The position numbers were made by a program, and so were the translations under genes. DNA of 64,000 bases from Wuchereria bancrofti (lineage: Eukaryota; Nematoda; Chromadorea; Rhabditida; Onchocercidae), in the NCBI GenBank assembly GCA_005281725.1, contig SSBO01000003.1:1851036-1915035 (forward strand). The letters run 5' to 3'. Position 1 is the stretch's first letter; every line of letters starts with the position of its first letter. Below, piece after piece: positions 47,282 to 57,316 of the stretch. The notes under the pieces are model-generated. The model made no database searches. It saw only the letters and a program-made list of their open reading frames with translations, and had not been told where the DNA came from.

Positions 47282-47567
47282 TTGATTTGTTATCAGCAAA
47301 ATTTAATGTCATCACCAATTCTTTCATTTCTCTTTGTTATTTATCCATTTTTTGCTTTTTAATTTTCTGTCAAATTTACATATTTGTTTAAAGTCTAGAA
47401 TATTTCCAAGAGATGTGTATCCTATGCTTGAAATAGAAATGTTATATTTAACAATTTGTTATACAAAAAGAAAGTGTCTGTGCTTTTTGAAGTGCAATAA
47501 TTGGCGCAATTTTTCTTCTTTTTTTTTTTTGTTTATTTTTTATTTTATATGAACAAAAAGTGAGCGA

Positions 47568-47573
47568 AATAAA
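47568..47573 (+). terminator. Poly(A) signal of the cuticlin-like gene
   Basis: Canonical AATAAA, 287 bases after the stop codon and after a T-run; a second AATAAA lies near 47746. Choice between them cannot be made from sequence. Confidence 0.5.
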
Positions 47574-48194
47574 AGTGAGTAAAATTTTTACAGCAAAATT
47601 TTAAAGACATTTAAGAATTCTTAAAACTTATTTAGGCTTCGATGATCTCATGACTAAAAGTGCAATTGAAAAACATTTTTTGGATTAATAGTAGCATTAT
47701 GAATAGTTATATTAAACTTCTTTAATTTTATGCATTAACTGACAGTAATAAAGCGCAACTGACAATTGCGCTCGATTTATTGAGCATTTTTGATCAGATT
47801 TATGATATATAAGTGTGCATAAAAGCATATATGTGCTTAACAAGAAAGCAAAAAGCTTTATTTGATAAAATATCAAAAGCCTAAATTGTTCATTAAATCT
47901 AGAAATGATCTGAAAATTTTAAATGCTTTTGAATAATTTGAAATAAAAATAAATTTGCTGTTACATACATTGTGACACATATAATTTCAAATATAACTTC
48001 TTGAAACTAGGAAAATGCAATTTCTTGAAAGTTTTCTGAAATACTTCAATTGTCTTCTCTAATTCAAATTCATTTTTTAAAATATTTAATAACAAAAAGA
48101 CTATATTTTCATCAACAATTAGTCATACAAAGTTATATTTAAAATTCTATAGCTTAAAATCTATACTAGAAGACTAAATGTTCATCATTCATTG

Positions 48195-48200
48195 TTTATT
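48195..48200 (-). terminator. Poly(A) signal of the arrestin-domain gene
   Basis: AATAAA on the minus strand, 40 bases after the stop codon, at a typical distance for nematode 3' UTRs. Confidence 0.6.
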
Positions 48201-48239
48201 CATAAAATTTTTTGTGTGATTGAAAATATTGAAATTATA

Positions 48240-51200
48240 CTAAAGAGATGGAGTAGAGTAATCAAATGATAATAGAGATTCTTGGTAATCAGTTTTATCA
48301 AACGAAGAATTATTATCATCAGGCATCGATTCCTTCTTCAAATACCGTTCCCTTTCCGGAATGGTCATCTGTGAACCGTTTCTGCTAATCATTGATGCAG
48401 ATTTCTTGATCTTAAAATAACAGAAAATTATCATCGATCATTGATTTGTGTCGACAATTCCGGAAACCAAATCCGAGTCTTTGAGTTTGAATTACTAGGC
48501 TTATTTTGTGAAAATAAAAGATGACTTGATGGCCAAGATATTGGCTATTAATATCGGGGCTTAAGCCAGATTGTTGTTGGGCAATGCAAACATAAAGTGG
48601 TCGATAAAGGACAGTATGATCATCAATTGATTGCTCTGAAAATATCAATAAATTAATTTAATTGCTAATATATAACAAAAATTAAAAATGAAATTTGGAG
48701 TAGATAATTGTTTAATTTCTGAATAAGTTGCAATGACGTACTAAAAAAAATAAATTTAAAAAGTTTTTAAAATAAATACTAATCAAACCTAAATTTTCTC
48801 CATCAGGTATGTGGCCAATTTGAAATTCAGGTGAAATGTAACGACCACCTTCTGCATGTGGACAACAGGTGTCTGAATATTTGAAATCGTTTCTTTTTTT
48901 TTCTTTAAACAAAATATTACTAATAACATTACAACTTCCATCATTAATTCGTAGAAAAAAACTAACTCTTAAAATCACAATTTAATTATTTTAATCAAAC
49001 AATTCTGTATTTAATAAGTAAACTTAAACAGAATCCTTTAAATTGGCATTTCATTAATAATTTTCATTTTCAATTTGCAAGTGAAAATCGTTGGATAAAG
49101 AGTTTTTTTTACAGCCAAAAAAATATCTATAAGTTTTTCAAAAATGCGACCAGGTGAGATCAATTTTTCTAGGACATTTGAATTATGTGAGATCAATTTT
49201 TCTAGGACATCTGAAACAATCGAGTTGGCATGGCTATGTATTAAATCAATTATAGGCTTTCTGCTATTTAATAAAATGCTAAACAATTAGTTAACTAATC
49301 CAACATATTATTTAAAGAGTAATAAGAGGATAAGTAATTCATATTTTAAAGAGTAATAACGATAACGAGCAATAATTCATGTTTTACATTTTTCTCTTTT
49401 TAACCTTTTTGACAAGAAAATTTGTTCAAAGTTAAAATAGAAATTCTAAAGATTTATTAAGCTCATAAATTAAATTATCAGTAATTTTCAATTTCTTTAA
49501 CAAAATTATTAAGTAATCATTTTCCAATGATTCGTGCTTTTAATTTTAACAAATACTGAAAGTGAAATTTAGGTGAAACTGACTTCAATTAAGTCATGAA
49601 CACAATTAATTTATTAATTTAGGCAATTTTACGGGAGAAAAAGGGATGATAAGATGGATTATATCACTAAATATGTGAAAGATTCTTCTCTTATACTTTT
49701 TTTATACTTTAAGTGATTTGAATGATTTATTTTAACTTTTCGTTCTTTTATTTTCTGTTGAAAAAATTTCAAACATTTAATCTTTTCTCCAACTGATAAT
49801 TTTTAATTAATCCACCGTAATCAAGCATAGGTGTTGGCATTGTTGCTTTCAAGAATGGCAATGTAGCAATTGTAAGTGGAAATTCCATCTGTAGCGTTTG
49901 ATTACCTTTTTCGTCTTCTATGCAAGCCTAAATTTAAATTTCAAATGTGCTATGCTAGAATTTAAATGGATCATCGATTTCTGCTTGAGTTAACGGTTAT
50001 CATAATTGCATAGTAAATTCTGACTACTAATCTTTTTTCAGTAATGATTTTTTTTTTCTGAAGCAAAAAAGGATCATATCACCTATCATTGATTAATGAA
50101 ATTTGAGAAAAAAAGGCGATGCCACGAGCCGGGATCGAACCGGCGACCTTTAGATCTTCAGTCTAACGCTCTCCCGACTGAGCTATCATGGCCGTACTAC
50201 AATGTCGTCACTGAATTTATTTTTTCGCCACATTTGAAATATTTTTTAAATTTTGGTAATCTTCTTTAAAAGAAAATGAAAAAGTGAGAATAAAATATTC
50301 TGAAAAGTATGGGTTAAGTTAAAATGTGGAAGTGTTTACCTGGAATACGTAGAAGATTTGCAGCAATCTACAAACACCGATCAATGTTGGTGGCACGACA
50401 GGTAAGACAAATGATTGCAGTTGAGCTGTGTCAAATTTACCTTGTGCATACGGTTCGACAGGTAATGTCCTGATGATATGATAAGAAGAGTTTGCACTAA
50501 ACATTGAGGTAGAAAGTTCTGTTTAATTTGAAATTATCAGTTCAAAACTCACTTGTTTTCTAAAACTACGCAATCAATTTGTTTGCTTTCTCCAACATTC
50601 TTTCCCATAAAATATTCGACATGCTGAAACTAGCATTTAAATTATTAAAATTTACATTTGAAATTAATCCAAATTTCTTATAAAAAAATTAGTACTATTG
50701 CGATCTTTCATTTTGACGCATATTTAAATAAAAAATTAGCCACAACTTTTTTAAAGGGATCGGATAATATACTGCTGTCTTTTCAATGTTTTAAATTGTT
50801 TGTCCTAAGTAAACTTTTATTTGTTGTTGAAATTAATCCTTCTATAAAACTTGAATTTTTTAAGATTGAAAAATTCTTCATAAAGTTGAAATTGTCAAAA
50901 ATAACAAAACCTGAATTAGACGCATTACAATCCAAACTATTCCATCTTGCCGATTTTCAACATGCGCTAAAATTCGTACATTTTCACCACATAAATATGC
51001 TGTACGATCCATAATAACTCTACAAAAATTATGTTTTAAGAGATAAATTTAAGAAATAATAAAAATGGTATGGAATTTTGAATAATTGTATCTTTTATTA
51101 ATTACTTTGATACTTAGATTGATTTATTCATTGGAATAAATTTTGCGTAGAAATGAAATACTGAACTAATTAAAATTAATTAATCAAATAACACAATCAA

Positions 51201-52604
51201 ATTAGTTATTAGTTATCTAATCGTTCTTAATTACCCAATCACTTATTATTCATTAATTTAGTAATTTTGTCAACAATTATCTCACCTTAATGCTAAAGCA
51301 CCACGCTTACAGCATCCATGCCATGTCACTTCCTTATTTTGTCCAAGCAATGCACACTGTAAAATGGTTCATTATTGAATTTACTTTAAATTTAAATTTC
51401 ATTTTTAAAATCGAAGAGAAAAAAAAAATGAAATTAATGCAGCGAACACAGTATTTTTCATCCATGCAATCTATAGATGGTCCAATAATTGTGAAATATT
51501 TAATACCCTGCGGCATGTTACCATGTGGAATATTAATGATTACCTAAAAATTACACTAAAGTATTAAATGTTGAAATTTGTGTAAAATACAATTAAAGTA
51601 AGTAAACATTTATTTAGACCTTTAGTATCATTTGCTATCAATTATCAACTATCATTTGTTTTATAGTACTAAATGTGCAGATGGATTCATTCGTACTTTA
51701 ACGTAATAACGTATTGTTCCAAATTTTGTTTCCAGTGAACATGGCATTGAACAATTTGGTAATTGAAATTGAAATGGGAAATGATGCAAGCCACTAAGTA
51801 GTATCGGTTCATCTTTTTCATCGAATTTTCCTAAAAAATTAATTTTTTCCCCGTCCAATAGTAGCAATAGTTTTCAAAATTTAAGAATTTTTCATTTAAA
51901 ATTATCAAATTCAAAATTTTTTATTTAAAATTTTTGCAAACATAAAAGTTGCTCAAAAGTAAAATTGGACAGTTTGAATCTTGAAATATGAATTCTCATT
52001 ATGCAAAAATTCCTTACAAATTTAATTTTTGGTGATAACAAAACTGTCAATAGAGTAATACATACCAAAGCAACTAATATTATCAATCATTTAATCAATT
52101 ATTTTAATTTTCTGGTCCTTCAGTTGGTTTTTTTTTTCCTTTTTTTTCCAACATATTTTCGCTACTTACTTTTTTGTCCTCTCTGTTTTCCTCTTTTACT
52201 TTATAGGAGTTTTATTTTTTGTATAAAATTTGAAAAATGAACCATTAAATATTTGAAGAAAAAAAAAATGCTTGCCTTGATCCCATATTTTCAATTTTTC
52301 ATTCAATATGTATTGGTCATCCTGAAGTTTTTCACCTGTTTTGTTTAACTTAATATGAATATGAGCTTTACCACGAAGAATTACACGGATATCTAAAAGT
52401 TTGATACTGAATAGACTGATAAGAAAAGTCGTATTGTGTTGCTGATATTGATCTGATTGAATTTTTTGTTTTAAATTATCGATAATCTAAACCTTTGATA
52501 TGAATATTTCGTGAATTTTCAAGAATGACATTGCCTGATACATTGTCACCACTATAATAAACATCTTTATTCAGTCGTATATCAAATGCTGTGATATAAT
52601 TCAT
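48240..52604 (-). CDS. Arrestin-domain protein (ARRDC-like alpha-arrestin)
   Basis: Cytoplasmic adaptor family that recruits ubiquitin ligases or trafficking machinery to membrane cargo. Twelve exons, transcript order: 52604-52493, 52392-52276, 51830-51670, 51543-51448, 51356-51286, 51019-50911, 50623-50553, 50496-50340, 49927-49816, 48872-48789, 48635-48496, 48410-48240, about 466 residues. The N-terminal arrestin half has FDIRLNKDVYYSGDNVSGNV, VILRGKA, FPFQFQLP and TIRYYVKV. The C-terminal half begins at CCKRGALALRVIMD, with GENVRILAHVENR, and continues through SYHIIRTLPVEP and FVLPVVPPT. GGRYISPEFQIG is typical of nematode members. No PPxY ubiquitin-ligase motif is seen in the tail. The intron after exon 2 starts with GC (AG then GCAAGC). 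The end of exon 11 is uncertain: GTAATT gives 48496, GTCATC gives 48526, both in phase. A tRNA gene lies in the intron after exon 8. Confidence 0.9.
50120..50192 (-). tRNA. tRNA-Phe: tRNA-Phe (anticodon GAA)
   Basis: A 73-base minus-strand cloverleaf with all stems paired. The acceptor stem GCCATGA pairs with TCGTGGC (one T-G wobble), discriminator base A. D arm GCTC/GAGC with AGTCGGGA loop; anticodon arm TTAGA/TCTAA with loop CTGAAGA, anticodon GAA; five-base variable region; T arm GCCGG/CCGGC with TTCGATC loop. The internal pol III A box (TAGCTCAGTCGGG) and B box (GGTTCGATCCC) are intact, and there is no intron. The body matches the usual eukaryotic Phe tRNA. It sits in an intron of the arrestin gene (49928-50339), same strand. 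A T-run on the minus strand for pol III termination is not clean: the next 13 bases on that strand include TTTTTTT (complement of the A-run at 50108-50114). Confidence 0.97.
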
Positions 52605-52611
52605 ATTGTTG

Positions 52612-54526
52612 CTATAAAATGAATTGTATTTACAACTTTGCTTTTTTTTTTTTTGGATTAATGCAACGAAATTAAATGTTTCCAAGAATGATTTAATTCG
52701 TGTAAATTTTTTGAAAACAGTAACTTATCAATTATACCTAAAAATGAAAGTATTGATTGAAAGAACTTTATCCATTTATATCATATAAAAGAAGACTGGA
52801 AAGAATTATGAATATTTGATGAAACAAAAAAATTGTCAACATATTGAATGTGACATATAATTCATCATTCCCTTTTTTTCTTTCTCTACTTTTCTATAAG
52901 ATTATTGGTTAACTTTTATGAAGTAAGAAGTATCGGAGATGATTTCCACTATTAAAAATTAAAAGAAAACGAAAATTGGTTTAATCACTTTTTGCAAAGA
53001 ATGGCAAAAGTTCCTTACTAAAATGAATTTTAACTTCTGCTTTTCGATATGATTTTTAATTTCATGATTTTAAATTTCAGTGTAAAATTTGATTCATTCA
53101 TTTTCTTGCATGTATATTAATGATTGATTTATATTGAAACTATATTGAAATCTGTATACAAATGGTTCAAGACGATACCACATTTCTGGTCAACTAATAG
53201 TTTAATTAAACGAAATAATGTGACATATAAAAATATTGATGTTTACAACACTCAAAACGGTTTAATAATAAGTGTGAACATTTTTTACTGTTAGATTAAA
53301 TTTAGAAATTAATTAGCCGATCATGTACCAATTTCGAATTTTATATTTATAAAAATTTTCGTTTTGAAAAAGTGAAACAATGAAATAGGGTAGATGAAAA
53401 TGTGAAATGAAAAATGATGTAGAAAAATAAGAAAACTGTTAAAATCTGAAAGGATCATTACAGGGTCAACAAATTGAATAAAACAGCTTAAATAGGACAC
53501 TCATTCATTGCTCAAAAAAAAGAAAGAAATTCTGCTGCATTGGTCGGTGATAATGTTAAGGCCAAAATGATTGTTAATTTTTTGAGGAAAAAAAGCAATG
53601 AAAGCCTTACAGAATAACATTTCCTCTTTTTTACTACTAAAAATGATATTCCTTCGGGAGATAGAAAAAAGTATACATATAAATACTGAAATCAATAAAT
53701 GAAAAGTGAATTTCAGGAAGGAGAAATGAGCCAAGCTTAGCATACACGGTTGTTTAATCAAGCTTAATATCCATAAAATGTATTTCAATGACATCCCAAG
53801 GCATGCATTTCTTATTAATAGCTTATTGGCTTTTCAAGATCACTCTAAAACAAATTTTTATTGTACTCGCTAATTTTTCATTTAAATAGCTCGTTGTTAG
53901 CCATTTCCGAATTATCATGCATACCATATTTCTTTAAAAATATAACACCTCTTAAGCGTTTAGATTCCAATTTTTATTATTAAAATTAAGAGAAGCCTCA
54001 TTTTATCATTTGGAAATTCATTCTTAAAATACCACTCGATTTACTACGATTTTCACTACAAGATTAATGGCTAACATAAGGTTGCATTCCACTCACAATG
54101 AAACGAAGTTCAGACATTCAGCAATTTAAATTAAAATTTGACATCTTTTACCACTTTTTTCGAAAATTCCATTTGAATTATATTTGAACATAAACACTGA
54201 TTTCCATTATATTTAAATTACACCGAAAAAATAATATCACACAAATACACTGATTTCAACTGAGCAATGTATGAATGTTTATATCAAAAATTAAAAAAAA
54301 TCATATCGATTAGATGGGGCTATTTACTGCATTTTTACAAAACCAGTAAAAGTGAATAAGGGGGAGGAGGCAGGGGAAAGGGAGGAGGGGGAAGAAAAAA
54401 ACTATCGTGGAACAACGAACAACATTCAAGCGTTAGGTACCAACAAAAATTATTTCTCGATCTTAGCGAGATGTAAGTGAATTCTGATACAGACATGACT
54501 AAATTTCACAATTTTTTTACTTGTAC
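52612..54526. other. Intergenic region between thiolase 3' end and arrestin 5' end
   Basis: About 1.9 kb without a supported exon. The arrestin acceptor (TTTTATAG on the minus strand, AG at 52612-52613) begins it, 7 bases before the ATG. A purine-rich, strongly G-rich patch at 54360-54391 stands out (listed separately). The 97-residue open frame near 53501-53794 lacks family features. Confidence 0.45.
54360..54391 (+). other. G-rich quadruplex-like tract
   Basis: The G runs are GGGGG, GGGG, GGG and GGGGG, separated by 8, 3 and 4 bases, within an all-purine stretch except one C. It is very unlike the surrounding AT-rich DNA. It lies about 135-167 bases past the thiolase stop on that gene's template-complement side, so a thiolase read-through transcript would be C-rich here. 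Confidence 0.5.
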
Positions 54527-57260
54527 TTATAGCCGTTTTATTGCCACAGCAGTCGACTCGCCTCCGCCATTACATATCGTTGCGATACCAATCTGATTGA
54601 CTTGAAGAGCATGGAGCAGTGTTACAACTATTCGTGCTCCAGATGCTCTGCAAAGAAATGATATTAATTTGTAACAAACAACAAGGAATCAGGACTGAAT
54701 TATATAAAGTAGATCAGGAGAAAGCATGAAACCATGAAATATGGAAAATGCTTAGCCGTAAAAGTTTAGAATTATAAATAATCATTTTGTTTCACCTAAT
54801 TTTAGTTGCAATATATTTTAAACTAAATCTAATACTCAGCTAATAATTTGAACGCCCAGAAAATTATCTAACAATGATTAAATACCTCAAGTTAAATAAT
54901 ACTACACTAGGAAAAATATTTAGAACAAGAAACTGCTCGAATATTATAAAATATCTTCTATCGGTTGAATTATTTAAAATTCTACGTGGTCAATAATAAG
55001 AAGCATCTCTACAAAACAAGATGATCGTGATAGCACACTTTAACTATTATTTCAGTTCATTTTTATTTATATTGAAGTTGTACAAATGAAGATTAAAAAA
55101 AAAAAAAGAAGAATTAGAAGTTTCACTAAGCAACAACAAACCCAATCGGATGGCCGAGTGCAACAGCTCCACCACGTACGTTAACGCGGCTGCTATCCAA
55201 ATTCATATCACGCAAGAAAACAATGGCAGTCGCAGCAAATGCTTCATTCACTTCCCATAATGAAACTTCCTCCACCGATATTCCAATTTTCGAAAGTAAC
55301 TTTAAAAATCTCAAAAAGTTTTACGAAGAAAATCCTCGGTTGTGCAAAATATTCATTCTTTACCTGTTAAACAAAGAGATATGAAATAATAAGAATGTAA
55401 TGTTAAGAGTAGTAAAAATGCTAATATTACATTAAATATAAACTAACCTTTTTTACAGCAACAGATGGTGCACGAGTGAATTCCACAGGTTCAACTGCAG
55501 CTTCTGCATAACCTAATATCTGAGCTATTGGTTGACAACCTCGGTGAGCTATGAAACTACTGCTTGCAATTAATAGTGCAGCTGCTCCATCACTAATAGC
55601 GCTAGCATTTGCTGCAGTTATGGTTCCTGTATCTGGTATAAAAGCAGGTTTCAGGCAAGGTACCTAGAAATCGCCGAACATGGTAAACAAAAAACCTAAT
55701 AAAAGTTCCGAAATTATAATTTTTTACTACAATAAAGCTAACCAATCGGTAAAGAATAATAAGAAATGATACTAAACAACATTTTACAGTGAAATAAACA
55801 AAAGAGAGCAATCGTTGTAAAATAGTCATAAATACATTGCATTTTTTCTTGGAAACGTAAACAAAAACAATAAAGTGGAAGGAAGATCAATGTTTACCTT
55901 CAAAGGATCCAGTCTTTTATATTCTTCATCTTGAAACACTTCATCTGAATCAAGAAACTTCACCGGTACAACTTCTTCATCAAATAAACCTTCCTTTAAA
56001 CAGATTTTTCAAAAATTCTATACGCTGAAAATATGATGCATAGGGAAAGGCGAGAGCTAAGATTACAGAATATCACGTGACAAATGTTACCTTCCAGGCA
56101 TAATCAGCGCGCCGATAGCTTTCCAATGCATACTCATCCTGCTCTTTCCGACTTATTGAATATGCAGAGAAGGTCTTTTCAGCGCAAGCACCCATCCTTA
56201 ATTTTGTAAAAGCATCATTTAAACCATCTTCAAACATACTATCCTGAAAATTACCAATAATTAAGAATGAAAAATAAAAATCTGACACAAATATAAGCAC
56301 GCACATAGCTTAAGAAACTTAAAAGGTGAGCAAGTCAATATTTTAGATTTAAATTTCGAAATCTTACTACAAAGGAACCGCTCATGTCGTTGTTGTCACC
56401 GCGAGGCACCCCGTAGTAAGCATTACTCATACTTTCAGCACCTGCCGCTAGGATAACATTACGATCACCCAGATGAATCGCTTGAGTAGCCATAATAATT
56501 GCCTTCATACTCGATGAACATACCTTGTTGATAGTCACGCTTGGCGACGTCACCGGAATACCTAAATTTAATTTACGTAAATGAAGTGAAGCTACGAAAG
56601 CTGTATTTTGGTCGATTTCGTTAATTTCAATATTTTTCAAAAGTTTCAGTAAGAATTATACACTACCCACCAGAATTAATTGAAATCTGTCGAGCGATAT
56701 TTTGACCGTGGCATGAAGTAAGCACACAACCGACCATCGTTTCATCGATTTCACTAGGAGAGATTCCTGAAGATCATACGTAATGATCGATCTAACTGAA
56801 AAACAAACGAACTGAACACGCAGCTGCTGCGAATTTATTTTTCGAGAATGAATTCAGTAGACTTTTATAACATATGTATTATTTCCTTATAACCATACTT
56901 TTTAGATATCGGAATGATTAATAAATCGTAATTAGAAAATTCAAATATCACTAACAAAAAAATATGTACAAATCGGAAACAAGAAAACTATGAAAAAAGC
57001 TAGCATCAGAGGTTATAATTACTCCCTCTCCAAGCTTTTTGAGAACGAATTTTGGTAAAATTAATTTGATAATAAATTAAACCAGCTCTTCGGATTGCTT
57101 CTTTCGCTGCGACAACTCCTAAATATACCGGTGAACACCTCTTCAGCATCTTACGATAACCACCTATCGGAGTACGTACAGCTGAAATAACGTACACATC
57201 CTCCAGCTGGTGTCCTGCTCCATTATTTTTGTTCTCCATATCCAGAATTTTGAATTTCAT
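54527..57260 (-). CDS. ACAT: Acetyl-CoA acetyltransferase (acetoacetyl-CoA thiolase)
   Basis: Condenses two acetyl-CoA to acetoacetyl-CoA or the reverse (ketone body, isoleucine and mevalonate pathways). Eight exons, transcript order: 57260-57083, 56766-56671, 56561-56368, 56243-56091, 55993-55898, 55663-55448, 55299-55142, 54647-54527, about 403 residues. Thiolase signatures: [11 protein letters not shown]; nucleophile Cys near 106 in [30 protein letters not shown] and [30 protein letters not shown]; the catalytic His near 361 in GHPIG; the second Cys near 389 in ICNGGGE. The first ATG after the acceptor (57317-57318) is used; a second in-frame ATG at 57239 would give 396 residues. Neither start has an obvious mitochondrial presequence, which suggests a cytosolic form unless an upstream exon is missed. 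The C-terminus KRL is not a classic peroxisomal signal. Confidence 0.94.
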
Positions 57261-57316
57261 ATAAATCTTTAACAGTAAAGAGACGAAAACAATTGTAGCG
57301 TTATCCTTCGAGAACC

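Larger units (their letters stand above)
47282..48239. other. Convergent intergenic region, ZP gene to arrestin gene
   Basis: Holds the 3' UTRs of two facing genes. A poly(A) signal AATAAA at 47568-47573 follows a T-rich tract on the plus strand, and its complement TTTATT at 48195-48200 serves the arrestin gene 40 bases past its stop. No exon recognised. Confidence 0.6.

Noticed and set aside
50658..51014. 118-residue plus-strand open frame
   Set aside because: Overlaps the complement of an arrestin exon (50911-51019) that matches the family on the minus strand.
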